In this document: positions 1 to 7,355 of the stretch, piece by piece
How the letters are laid out: every line of letters starts with the position of its first letter
Numbering within the stretch: the first letter of the stretch is position 1
Assembly (NCBI GenBank): GCA_946415795.1
Contig: CAMKTW010000028.1
Coordinates: 1-11,611 of the forward strand
Source of the DNA: an uncultured Bacteroidales bacterium
GTDB lineage: Bacteria; Bacteroidota; Bacteroidia; Bacteroidales; UBA932
Reading direction: 5' to 3'
Length of the DNA: 11,611 bases
Notes under the pieces: generated by a model
Database searches by the model: none
What the model was told of the DNA's origin: nothing
What the model saw: the letters and a program-made list of their open reading frames with translations, nothing else
Program-made: the position numbers and the translations under genes

Positions 1-26
1 CGGATGATGTCCTCATAGAGAGGGGG
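1..26 (-). pseudogene. In-frame continuation of the truncated lipoprotein beyond its stop
   Basis: Read on the minus strand in the frame of the preceding gene, the bases after the TAA encode PPLYEDII up to the window edge. The intact paralog has EDCPLFDSHDL at this point. Removing nine bases around the stop (GAGATAACC on the minus strand) restores ENCPLYEDII, a near match. This suggests that the C-terminal repeats lie beyond the stop, cut off by a small in-frame insertion. Only 26 bases are visible, so the extent is unknown. Confidence 0.45.
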
Positions 27-3000
27 TTATCTCCAGTTTTCTATTGTCAGTTCGCGTAAAACAACTGGATGATCCCATTTCGAAATCTCTTTAAGCCTGC
101 TGCATCCCGACATCGTCAGCTTGGGGTAAATGCCTCCGCCCAGAGAAAAGACCTCGCAGCAATCAGGCACCTTCAGCTCGTGCGCCACACACCCATAAAC
201 ACCTACTGCGGGCACAAACGAAGAGTTCATCGCCTCATAGAATCCATCCATTCGACAGGATTTGAATTCCACTTCTTTAAAAACAGGACAATTGGTAATG
301 TTTATGGTCTTGGGGAAAGGGCCCGCCGCTACAGAGGCGATATCAAAGGTCTCCGGGTCTATGGAACTATCTCCATCGTAATCTCCATAAAACTCCACTG
401 ATTCGAGATCGGGGCAATTGTCCAGAACAACTGACCCAACATTGGATCGGATTACAAGATGGGTAATGTGCGTGCCGCTAAAATCCAGATCCGGGGCATA
501 ATCTTTCAGGTCCCAGGCAAGCCAATAGTCAATATGCGGCGTATGCAAAGCCAGCCGGTCCGTTGCCACTATATTAAATGGGCTATAATATTCATCAAAA
601 CACTTGTCATCAATCTCCAAAACATTTACTAAAGCAGGTCCGGAGCCGGAATGTTTTACACTGAGTGTCCAGACCATCATATCTTCAACCCCCTCGGAAT
701 GGTCCGCCACACAGATTTGCCTGGTCTTCCATCCCTCTTCCAACTCAATGGAGACTTTCAGGGAACCGTCTTCCCTATAGTTTAAGAACACATTGTCATA
801 ATTCCGGAGGTTGTCAAAGTCCTTGTCCCAGTTGCAATCTTCCCATTTGCCCTCACGGCCGGCGTAGATATCCTTGATTATCCCCTTCACCGCCGCCATA
901 ATCCTGGGATCAAAAGACTCCACTACACGATCGGCCTTGACCTGTGCCGGCGTCATCTCCAAATCTGCGGTATAACCTAAGGCGCCGATTGTCATAAACG
1001 GCCCCTCCACATAATAGCGCTCTCCCGGAACCAGCCCGCGGATGTAAGCGGTGCAGGTGACCTCATCGCCCTCTGCGGCGGGCTTCACGGGAATCTCGAA
1101 CGGACACTTGGCAAAAATCTGGTTTGACAGCCATCCACCTTTATGCACCAGAACATACATATTGTCGTCGAACCAGGCTTTGTTCTTGATGGTTGTGGAT
1201 ACCATCGCCATATTGCCACTGACCTTGATATCCAGGTTTTCGCCCAGCTTGGGCATCAGGTATGTCTTGCCAAACGAGTAGCTCAAGCCTATGTTGTCCG
1301 GGAGTTCAAACTCCTTGTGCCAGGCGTAGGCCAGGTCTGCGGAACCCCCGAATGCAAAGGAGCACGACGGCTCGGTAAAGGCGTTGGAGAGCCAGTTGGC
1401 CGTGCGGCCTATGTTTGCCAGCGTCTCCATCGTGAACGGCAGGCTGCCGGTGAATGAGTATGCCAGGTGTGGGTCAAAATGAACGCTTAGGCCAAGCGCT
1501 CCGCCATATAAGCTTATACTTAGTCCAAGATTGGGGCCGAACTCCACACCGCCGGAGATGTTGCCCGTCACTGCAAACGGGTCCTTCTTGTCGGGAATCT
1601 CAGCCTCGCCAGCCTTGCAGTGCACGCCGCCCGCGCCATCGTAAAAAGTATATGCGTAGTATGCCTTCTGATAGTTCACAGAGAAGGTCAGGTTCACCTC
1701 TCCGCTGAGCTTGAGCACAAATGACACATATATCTCCGGAGTGATTATAACCGGGCCGATAGGGATTGCGCCCATTATCACCTTGAAGCGCTGGCTCTCC
1801 CATTTCTTCTCCGCGCCGTTCTTGATGGCCACGTCTGCCGACAGGCGCGCCGAGGTGTTGACCTTGGCTTTGGCATAAGTGAGCTTACAGTCCACCACAT
1901 CTGCTGCCAAATCCAAATTGAAGCTGACCTCTGCCGACGGGCTGATTTGGACATTATCGCCAAAGCCTATCGAGAGGCCATTCAGGCCGCCGAATATCTC
2001 TGGGATGGAGATGCTGAAGCCCGCCTTGGTCTTCACAAAGTCTACCTCCTTGCCGCTCTCGTCCAGCACCTTCTCTATATGGTCGCCTATAGACATCCCG
2101 TTCTGCTCTATGTGCAGAGTCTCGAATATCTCATCGATTGTTGCCAGTGTCGTGTTATAGTAGTAGCCGTCCCCTTCTGCCCTTACGCCGGTGACCTTCA
2201 TTGCGCGGCCGCCAGGGAACTTCTCGCTGTCAGGGAATACGAACACGTCACCGTTGCTGATGGCGGAGTTGCCCTGAGGGTCAGCGGGAAGCGCAAATCC
2301 GCTTTTGCTGACGCTCTGCATTTGGCTCTGCAATGCCTCTGTGACGTTGACGGTATGGTTTGCATACTGATACTGGAAACCGTTCTTGTTGGATTCTTCA
2401 TTGCCGAGGGAGGCCCCTGATCCACCGCTGACGTCATCGCCGCCCTTGCCACTGCCGCCGTACATATCGTCCGTGACGACGCCCTGGTGGCTGCCCAGGA
2501 CGTCACTGGTGACGTTGATTATGCATTCCGTACCTATTTTCCCATCGGCAGCGTAAGCCCGGATTACCTCATAACCGGGGGTAAGACCCTTTACTACGCC
2601 ATCTTCGCTAACCGAAGCCACCCCACGGAACGACTGCCATATAAGGCTTTTGTCGGTAGCATCCTCCGGAGTGAAGATTACCACAAGCTGCAGTGAGCTC
2701 CCTACGGATATCGTATATTCCCGCTGTTCGAAGTCAATACGCTGGACCTCAATCACCTTTTCCGGCGTCTTGCCAGGCTGGGTAATAGTAATTGTCTTGG
2801 TCACGTTGCCCGACTTTATGGTAACGGTGGTGGTCCGGGGTTCCTCGTTGGGGTTGGGATCGCAGGTGATGGTCAACTGCACCTCCGAGCTTGACCCTTT
2901 ACCGCTTGTCTGACTCACATGCACCCAATCTTCCGATGGAGTAGCGGTCCAGTCTTCGCTGCTGGTGAAAGTCACCGTTCCGTCCGTGGCACCACCGGAG

Positions 3001-3128
3001 AGCTCTATGCTGGATGGCCCGGCAATATTTATTTCCGGTCTGGGTGCCGGTTCAGGTTTATTATCACAGGATGAAATCGCAACGATGCACAGCAGCATCG
3101 TCATTGTCAGCATAAGGGTCTTCTTCAT
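27..3128 (-). CDS. BACON / Big_2 / LRR-like giant lipoprotein, truncated paralog (1033 aa)
   Basis: Probable outer-membrane-anchored lipoprotein that binds glycans or protein partners; no catalytic motif seen. Visible parts: signal peptide with lipobox AISSC (Cys21); BACON domain about residues 36-118 (typical SSEDWTA, TITQPG ending); Big_2-like Ig domain about 127-207 (FTPEDAT, SVSEDGVVKGL); a Gly/Ser-rich linker about 220-240; a beta-rich region about 250-700 of no family I recognise; then an LRR-like ladder (LDNCPDLESVEF, ITNCPVFKEVEF, MSGCSRLKEI). BACON and Big_2 are common modules of Bacteroidetes surface proteins. The ATG at 3128 starts a good signal peptide. Residues 1-329 are identical to the paralog upstream; after that the two diverge. 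The protein stops at ENWR, 155 residues shorter than the paralog, and homologous coding continues in frame past the TAA, so it is probably a truncated allele. Function is inference from domains. Confidence 0.85.
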   Translation of the reverse strand: MKKTLMLTMTMLLCIVAISSCDNKPEPAPRPEINIAGPSSIELSGGATDGTVTFTSSEDWTATPSEDWVHVSQTSGKGSSSEVQLTITCDPNPNEEPRTTTVTIKSGNVTKTITITQPGKTPEKVIEVQRIDFEQREYTISVGSSLQLVVIFTPEDATDKSLIWQSFRGVASVSEDGVVKGLTPGYEVIRAYAADGKIGTECIINVTSDVLGSHQGVVTDDMYGGSGKGGDDVSGGSGASLGNEESNKNGFQYQYANHTVNVTEALQSQMQSVSKSGFALPADPQGNSAISNGDVFVFPDSEKFPGGRAMKVTGVRAEGDGYYYNTTLATIDEIFETLHIEQNGMSIGDHIEKVLDESGKEVDFVKTKAGFSISIPEIFGGLNGLSIGFGDNVQISPSAEVSFNLDLAADVVDCKLTYAKAKVNTSARLSADVAIKNGAEKKWESQRFKVIMGAIPIGPVIITPEIYVSFVLKLSGEVNLTFSVNYQKAYYAYTFYDGAGGVHCKAGEAEIPDKKDPFAVTGNISGGVEFGPNLGLSISLYGGALGLSVHFDPHLAYSFTGSLPFTMETLANIGRTANWLSNAFTEPSCSFAFGGSADLAYAWHKEFELPDNIGLSYSFGKTYLMPKLGENLDIKVSGNMAMVSTTIKNKAWFDDNMYVLVHKGGWLSNQIFAKCPFEIPVKPAAEGDEVTCTAYIRGLVPGERYYVEGPFMTIGALGYTADLEMTPAQVKADRVVESFDPRIMAAVKGIIKDIYAGREGKWEDCNWDKDFDNLRNYDNVFLNYREDGSLKVSIELEEGWKTRQICVADHSEGVEDMMVWTLSVKHSGSGPALVNVLEIDDKCFDEYYSPFNIVATDRLALHTPHIDYWLAWDLKDYAPDLDFSGTHITHLVIRSNVGSVVLDNCPDLESVEFYGDYDGDSSIDPETFDIASVAAGPFPKTINITNCPVFKEVEFKSCRMDGFYEAMNSSFVPAVGVYGCVAHELKVPDCCEVFSLGGGIYPKLTMSGCSRLKEISKWDHPVVLRELTIENWR

Positions 3129-3159
3129 ATGATTTGTGGAATTGATTGTCGGTATACAA

Positions 3160-3167
3160 CAAATTTA
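3160..3167 (-). promoter_or_regulatory. Putative Bacteroidetes -7 promoter box (TAAATTTG)
   Basis: On the minus strand TAAATTTG matches the Bacteroidetes -7 consensus TAnnTTTG, and would give a leader of about 25-30 nt before the ATG at 3128. A TTTG that could serve as the -33 element lies 26 nt upstream, which is longer than the usual spacing of about 19-21, so the assignment is tentative. Confidence 0.5.
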
Positions 3168-3192
3168 ATCCACCGCCCAGCTCCACCCGGTT

Positions 3193-3221
3193 GCAAATCA
3201 TAAAAACCGTAGTCGCAAATC
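3193..3221 (-). promoter_or_regulatory. Paired GATTTGC direct repeats upstream of promoter
   Basis: GCAAATC occurs at 3193-3199 and 3215-3221 (GATTTGC on the minus strand), a 22-bp period, about two helical turns, just upstream of the putative -7 box. Two direct repeats at this period suit a dimeric DNA-binding regulator, but one copy overlaps the candidate -33 TTTG, so it may only be promoter sequence. Confidence 0.25.
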
Positions 3222-3240
3222 TTTAAAAGTTGATGGTTCA

Positions 3241-3266
3241 GCCATGAGGTGGCCATGTGAGGCCAT
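3241..3266. promoter_or_regulatory. Three GCCAT direct repeats at about 10.5-bp period
   Basis: GCCAT begins at 3241, 3252 and 3262, so the three copies sit on one face of the helix, between the terminator hairpin and the lipoprotein promoter. This phasing is what an operator or activator array would show. No regulator is identified. Confidence 0.25.
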
Positions 3267-3293
3267 TATGTCAATTTATTGCAGCATGCACAG

Positions 3294-3327
3294 AAAAACC
3301 GGTTTCTCGGGGGAGAAACCGGTTTTT
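3294..3327 (-). terminator. Rho-independent terminator, perfect 15-bp stem (copy 1)
   Basis: The arms AAAAACCGGTTTCTC and GAGAAACCGGTTTTT are perfect inverted repeats around a GGGG loop. A T tract follows the stem on either strand, so it can work in both directions. It lies 38 bp beyond the stop of the 53-codon ORF and would end the transcript of the upstream lipoprotein gene before the next promoter. Confidence 0.8.
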
Positions 3328-3332
3328 GAGAC

Positions 3333-3353
3333 ACCCTCGACTTCGCTCGGGGT
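3333..3353. repeat. Imperfect small palindrome between stop codon and terminator (copy 1)
   Basis: The sequence ACCCTCGACTTCGCTCGGGG, with the following T, folds into a short stem with one bulge and a six-base loop. It resembles small GC-rich palindromes dispersed in many Bacteroidetes genomes; that is an impression, not a search result. It may add a second hairpin before the terminator. Confidence 0.35.
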
Positions 3354-3364
3354 ATGGGACAATG

Positions 3365-3526
3365 CTACTCGGGCCGCATGGTCTTGACGTAGTCGCAGGA
3401 GCGCTTGACGCTCTCGAAGGGATCGAGTCCTTCTGTGAAGTCTTCCTGCTCCACGACCTGTACCTCACCCTTGCCAGCGCAGGCTGCGGCCAGCAGGCAT
3501 ATCATAGGGATTAGCCAGGTCTTCAT
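3365..3526 (-). CDS. 53-aa mini-lipoprotein: signal peptide fused to isomerase C-terminal tail (deletion remnant)
   Basis: Starts with MKTWLIP and a hydrophobic stretch ending in lipobox LLAAAC (Cys16), then CAGKGEVQ, then VVEQEDFTEGLDPF and the tail ESVKRSCDYVKTMRPE. The last part aligns with the C-terminus of the intact isomerase at 7356-8225 (IVEQEGFPEGSDPY and the same 16-residue tail). Relative to that protein, roughly 235 residues, the whole TIM barrel, are missing, and the junction is in frame. The signal peptide differs from the intact gene's, so this is the stump of a diverged paralog, not a fragment of the same gene. The ATG lies 26 bp after the upstream lipoprotein stop, so the two could be co-transcribed. 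It cannot be an isomerase. It may be dead, or make a tiny lipoprotein. Confidence 0.6.
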   Translation of the reverse strand: MKTWLIPMICLLAAACAGKGEVQVVEQEDFTEGLDPFESVKRSCDYVKTMRPE

Positions 3527-3552
3527 AGATAACAAATATACGCATTTGCTCG

Positions 3553-6500
3553 TTACTTGTTCGGATTCTTGGGGTCAAAGTGGTAGTGCTGGCCGGGTTC
3601 GCCGGGGAAATAAAAGCCATAGTCGTTGGTGATGGTGCTTTTCCAGCTCCATTCTCCATTGACATAACCATATTCGTATTTGTACTTATGCGGATAACCG
3701 GCGGACTTGCCTCTTTTCCTCATCTGCTGAATTGGTTCCGGAAGCAGGCCGCCGATATAATTCCCGTACATGTATGAAGACTCTAGGGCCGGCAAGCCGC
3801 TCAAGTTGAAATCTGCAGTTGAAGCACAATAAATATCCAGATACTTCAAAGAATTCAAGGACGACACCGTAACTTTAGCCCCCGTTTCAGAAGTATGTAT
3901 CTCCAACCGGTCAGACAGGCCGCAGTTGCTTATCGTTATCTTTTCAGATGCGGTCATTCTTAAATCGTGGGAATCAAACAGCGGACAATCTTCAATCGTA
4001 TATTCACGGACAAGAACAGGCTGGAACCAGTCAAAGAATCCCTTTAACCTGGAGCACCCGGAGAGAGTTAGTTTTGGAAATATACAATTATCGTTGCGGA
4101 TGGAAAAGTACTCGCAGCAATCAGGCAACTTGAATTCGTATGCGACACAAGTGCCAATCAGGACTTTGGGGACAAAGCAACCTTTCAGTGCATCGTAAAA
4201 CCTGTCAAGCCTGCAACACCAAAGTTCGATTATCTCTAACGCAGGGCAATTTTCAATGACGAATGATTCCGGCAATTCACTATCATTTACCGAGGCTATG
4301 TCAAACAAATCCGGATTCTTTAAATCCTCCTGAGTAAGATTCACTGACCCATGAATTTCTATTCTTCTCAGATTTGGACAGTTCTTTAACACAAGGTCGC
4401 CTACCGGAGAATTGGCCCAATCAATAGTGACTATACCCGAACCGCTCAAATCCACATCCGGACGGTAAACCTCTGAACCTTCATTATGAAAGAACTGCAA
4501 AACCCCGAACTTAGGGGAGTGGATCGCAATCTTCTCCCTGCACTCTATCCAATAGCAATATTCCAATGTCTTATCCTCTATCTCCAATGTCTTTACAGAA
4601 GTGTACGGGTAATGTGTATTGGTACTTGAATCATACCAGCTAGGACCATACAGTGTCCACAGCATCATATTCTCCACCTCATCGGAGTGATTCTTGATGC
4701 TGATTCTGTTGGCCTTCCAATCCCTGGCCAAGTTTATCTCAACCTTGCATATCCCGTTTTCGTCGTAATGAGCGTACACATTCTTGTAATTGCGTATGTT
4801 GTCATAGTCCTTGTCCCAGTTGCAGTCTTTCCAGTCACCATCGCGGCCGGCATATATATCGGCCAGAATACCCTTCACGGCATTTACTACCTTGGGGTCG
4901 AAGAATTCAATCACACGGTCGGCGTGGACCGGCGCGGGTGACATCTCAAGGTCTTTGGTGTAGCCGAAGGCTCCGACAGTCATATACGGACCGGCAACAT
5001 AGTAGCGCTCTCCGGGAACAAGTCCGCGAACGAAGGCGGTACACTCCACCTCGTCGCCCTCCTTCTCCGGTTTCTTAGGTATCTCAAACGGGCACTTCGC
5101 AAAGATGTCCCCGCTCTGATAGCCGCCCTTGTGTACCAGGACATACATATTGTCATCGAACCATGCTTTGTTCTTGATGGTGGTAGTTATCATCGCCATA
5201 TTCCCGGCGCTGGTCTTGATGTCCAGGTTTTCACCCAGCTTGGGCATAATGTAGGTCTTCCCAAAAGAATACGCCAGGCTCACGCCCTCCGGCATCTCGA
5301 ATTTCTTGTGGAACCTGTAGGCAATATCTATCGAACCGCCGAAGCCCAGGGCTATGGACGGTTCATAATAGGCGTTGGAGAGCCATGTGGAGGCCAGCCC
5401 GAAGTTGGCAAAGGTCTCCATCGTGAACGGCATCGACCCGGTAAATGTCAAAGCGGGGTGGGGATTCATCTCTGCGCTGATGCCCAATGCACCAGCATAC
5501 AGGCTCAGGCTGAAACCTAGGTTGGGGCCGAATTCTATACCACCGGAGATATTGCCGGTCACGGCAAACGGGTCGTAGTCTTCCGCGGGGGCTACTTCGC
5601 CGGCCTTGCTGTGTACACCGCCAGCACCGTCGTAATATGTGTACGAGAAGTACTCTTTCTGGTAATTGACGGAGAAGGTCACGTTCACCTCTCCACTAAG
5701 CTTCATAGTAAAGGAGACATATATTTCCGGCGTGATGATTACCGGCCCGATGACTATGGCGCCCAGCAGTACCTTGAATCTTTCGCTTTCAAACTCCTTC
5801 TCCACGCCGTTCTTTATAGTGACGTCACAGGCCAGATTCGCTCCCACGTTGATTTTGGCCTTGGCGTAGCGCAGCGAGCAATCCACCACATCCGCCGCCA
5901 GGTCCATATTGAAGCTGAGTTCCACCGACGGACTGATGCTCAGGTTGTCGTTCAGGTCAATACCCAGGCTGTTTATGCCGCCCAGTATCTGCGGGAAAGC
6001 CAGCGTGAAACCCGCCTTGGTGCGCGCGAAGTCTATCTCGCGACCATCTGCGCCCAACACCTTCTCCACGCGGTCGCCGATATTAAGGCCATTCTGCTCT
6101 ATGTGAAGCGTCTCAAAGATTTCATCGATTGCTGCCAGCGTCGTGTTATAGTAGTAGCCGTCCCCTTCTGCCCTTACGCCGGTGACTTTCATTGCGCGGC
6201 CGCCAGGGAACTTCTCGCTGTCAGGGAATACGAACACGTCACCGTTGCTGATGGCGGAGTTGCCCTGAGGGTCAGCGGGAAGCGCAAATCCGCTTTTGCT
6301 GACGCTCTGCATTTGGCTCTGCAATGCCTCTGTGACGTTGACGGTATGGTTTGCATACTGATACTGGAAACCGTTCTTGTTGGATTCTTCATTGCCGAGG
6401 GAGGCCCCTGATCCACCGCTGACGTCATCGCCGCCCTTGCCACTGCCGCCGTACATATCGTCCGTGACGACGCCCTGGTGGCTGCCCAGGACGTCACTGG

Positions 6501-7119
6501 TGACGTTGATTATGCATTCCGTACCTATTTTCCCATCGGCAGCGTAAGCCCGGATTACCTCATAACCGGGGGTAAGACCCTTTACTACGCCATCTTCGCT
6601 AACCGAAGCCACCCCACGGAACGACTGCCATATAAGGCTTTTGTCGGTAGCATCCTCCGGAGTGAAGATTACCACAAGCTGCAGTGAGCTCCCTACGGAT
6701 ATCGTATATTCCCGCTGTTCGAAGTCAATACGCTGGACCTCAATCACCTTTTCCGGCGTCTTGCCAGGCTGGGTAATAGTAATTGTCTTGGTCACGTTGC
6801 CCGACTTTATGGTAACGGTGGTGGTCCGGGGTTCCTCGTTGGGGTTGGGATCGCAGGTGATGGTCAACTGCACCTCCGAGCTTGACCCTTTACCGCTTGT
6901 CTGACTCACATGCACCCAATCTTCCGATGGAGTAGCGGTCCAGTCTTCGCTGCTGGTGAAAGTCACCGTTCCGTCCGTGGCACCACCGGAGAGCTCTATG
7001 CTGGATGGCCCGGCAATATTTATTTCCGGTCTGGGTGCCGGTTCAGGTTTATTATCACAGGATGAAATCGCAACGATGCACAGCAGCATCGTCATTGTCA
7101 GCATAAGGGTCTTCTTCAT
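3553..7119 (-). CDS. BACON / Big_2 / LRR-like giant lipoprotein, full-length paralog (1188 aa)
   Basis: Likely surface lipoprotein for recognition or adhesion. Lipobox AISSC (Cys21); BACON about 36-118; Big_2-like about 127-207; Gly-rich linker about 220-240; beta-rich region about 250-700 rich in alternating Gly/Ser/hydrophobic residues (ISGGIEFGPNLGFSLSLY), family unknown; a junction segment (LVPGERYYV, CNWDKDYDN); an LRR-like ladder about 880-1115 with repeats such as LVLKNCPNLRRIEIHG, FVIENCPALEIIEL, LTLSGCSRL, YTIEDCPLF, ITISNCG; and a final ~65-residue tail very rich in Tyr, Trp and Phe (YKYEYGY, EWSW). It is the first gene after the terminator of the glycoside operon and has its own promoter. 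The LRR portion is visibly more AT-rich than the middle, for example about 37-45% GC in sample lines near 4081-4380 against 50-57% near 5221 and 5881. Ligand unknown. Confidence 0.88.
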   Translation of the reverse strand: MKKTLMLTMTMLLCIVAISSCDNKPEPAPRPEINIAGPSSIELSGGATDGTVTFTSSEDWTATPSEDWVHVSQTSGKGSSSEVQLTITCDPNPNEEPRTTTVTIKSGNVTKTITITQPGKTPEKVIEVQRIDFEQREYTISVGSSLQLVVIFTPEDATDKSLIWQSFRGVASVSEDGVVKGLTPGYEVIRAYAADGKIGTECIINVTSDVLGSHQGVVTDDMYGGSGKGGDDVSGGSGASLGNEESNKNGFQYQYANHTVNVTEALQSQMQSVSKSGFALPADPQGNSAISNGDVFVFPDSEKFPGGRAMKVTGVRAEGDGYYYNTTLAAIDEIFETLHIEQNGLNIGDRVEKVLGADGREIDFARTKAGFTLAFPQILGGINSLGIDLNDNLSISPSVELSFNMDLAADVVDCSLRYAKAKINVGANLACDVTIKNGVEKEFESERFKVLLGAIVIGPVIITPEIYVSFTMKLSGEVNVTFSVNYQKEYFSYTYYDGAGGVHSKAGEVAPAEDYDPFAVTGNISGGIEFGPNLGFSLSLYAGALGISAEMNPHPALTFTGSMPFTMETFANFGLASTWLSNAYYEPSIALGFGGSIDIAYRFHKKFEMPEGVSLAYSFGKTYIMPKLGENLDIKTSAGNMAMITTTIKNKAWFDDNMYVLVHKGGYQSGDIFAKCPFEIPKKPEKEGDEVECTAFVRGLVPGERYYVAGPYMTVGAFGYTKDLEMSPAPVHADRVIEFFDPKVVNAVKGILADIYAGRDGDWKDCNWDKDYDNIRNYKNVYAHYDENGICKVEINLARDWKANRISIKNHSDEVENMMLWTLYGPSWYDSSTNTHYPYTSVKTLEIEDKTLEYCYWIECREKIAIHSPKFGVLQFFHNEGSEVYRPDVDLSGSGIVTIDWANSPVGDLVLKNCPNLRRIEIHGSVNLTQEDLKNPDLFDIASVNDSELPESFVIENCPALEIIELWCCRLDRFYDALKGCFVPKVLIGTCVAYEFKLPDCCEYFSIRNDNCIFPKLTLSGCSRLKGFFDWFQPVLVREYTIEDCPLFDSHDLRMTASEKITISNCGLSDRLEIHTSETGAKVTVSSLNSLKYLDIYCASTADFNLSGLPALESSYMYGNYIGGLLPEPIQQMRKRGKSAGYPHKYKYEYGYVNGEWSWKSTITNDYGFYFPGEPGQHYHFDPKNPNK

Positions 7120-7150
7120 ATGATTTGTGGAATTGATTGTCGGTATACAA

Positions 7151-7158
7151 CAAATTTA
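7151..7158 (-). promoter_or_regulatory. Putative Bacteroidetes -7 promoter box (TAAATTTG), copy 2
   Basis: Identical to the box at 3160-3167 and placed 32 bp from the ATG at 7119. With identical upstream DNA, the two lipoprotein genes should respond to the same signals. Confidence 0.5.
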
Positions 7159-7183
7159 ATCCACCGCCCAGCTCCACCCGGTT

Positions 7184-7212
7184 GCAAATCATAAAAACCG
7201 TAGTCGCAAATC
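7184..7212 (-). promoter_or_regulatory. Paired GATTTGC direct repeats, copy 2
   Basis: GCAAATC at 7184-7190 and 7206-7212, period 22 bp, same position relative to the promoter as in copy 1. Because the whole tract is duplicated, this repetition is not independent support for function. Confidence 0.25.
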
Positions 7213-7231
7213 TTTAAAAGTTGATGGTTCA

Positions 7232-7257
7232 GCCATGAGGTGGCCATGTGAGGCCAT
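7232..7257. promoter_or_regulatory. Three GCCAT direct repeats at helical period, copy 2
   Basis: GCCAT begins at 7232, 7243 and 7253. It lies upstream of the lipoprotein promoter and downstream of the operon terminator, a suitable place for an upstream regulator site. No regulator is identified. Confidence 0.25.
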
Positions 7258-7284
7258 TATGTCAATTTATTGCAGCATGCACAG

Positions 7285-7318
7285 AAAAACCGGTTTCTCG
7301 GGGGAGAAACCGGTTTTT
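7285..7318 (-). terminator. Rho-independent terminator of the glycoside operon, perfect 15-bp stem (copy 2)
   Basis: Same hairpin as at 3294-3327: 15 bp perfect stem, four-base loop, T tract. It lies 38 bp after the isomerase stop codon and separates the glycoside operon from the lipoprotein gene. Confidence 0.85.
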
Positions 7319-7323
7319 GAGAC

Positions 7324-7344
7324 ACCCTCGACTTCGCTCGGGGT
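7324..7344. repeat. Imperfect small palindrome between isomerase stop and terminator (copy 2)
   Basis: Same short bulged inverted repeat as at 3333-3353, inside the 3' untranslated region of the isomerase gene. It could be a dispersed intergenic repeat or an accessory 3'-end hairpin. Confidence 0.35.
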
Positions 7345-7355
7345 ATGGGACAATG

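Larger units (their letters stand above)
2149..3416. repeat. Near-perfect long direct repeat, copy 1 (~1.27 kb)
   Basis: Comparing line by line with 6140-7407 I find a single substitution (2196 C, 6187 T). The left limit is inside the lipoprotein gene, with differences at 2141 and 2148 and many further left. The right limit is at 3417 (A against T at 7408), inside the isomerase-tail codons. It holds the 5' third of the lipoprotein gene, its promoter, the terminator hairpin and 16 codons plus stop of the isomerase family. Identity across coding and non-coding DNA alike indicates recent duplication or gene conversion, not selection. Confidence 0.95.

Noticed and set aside
3241..3327. CRISPR or small RNA gene between the two lipoproteins
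   Set aside because: The repeats are too short and too few for CRISPR, and the hairpin with T tract is explained as a terminator. Nothing else suggests a distinct RNA gene.
5611..6411. 266-codon plus-strand ORF opposite the second lipoprotein, with a similar one at 1947-2420
   Set aside because: Both are antisense to the lipoprotein reading frame. Their shared ending merely reflects the duplicated DNA.
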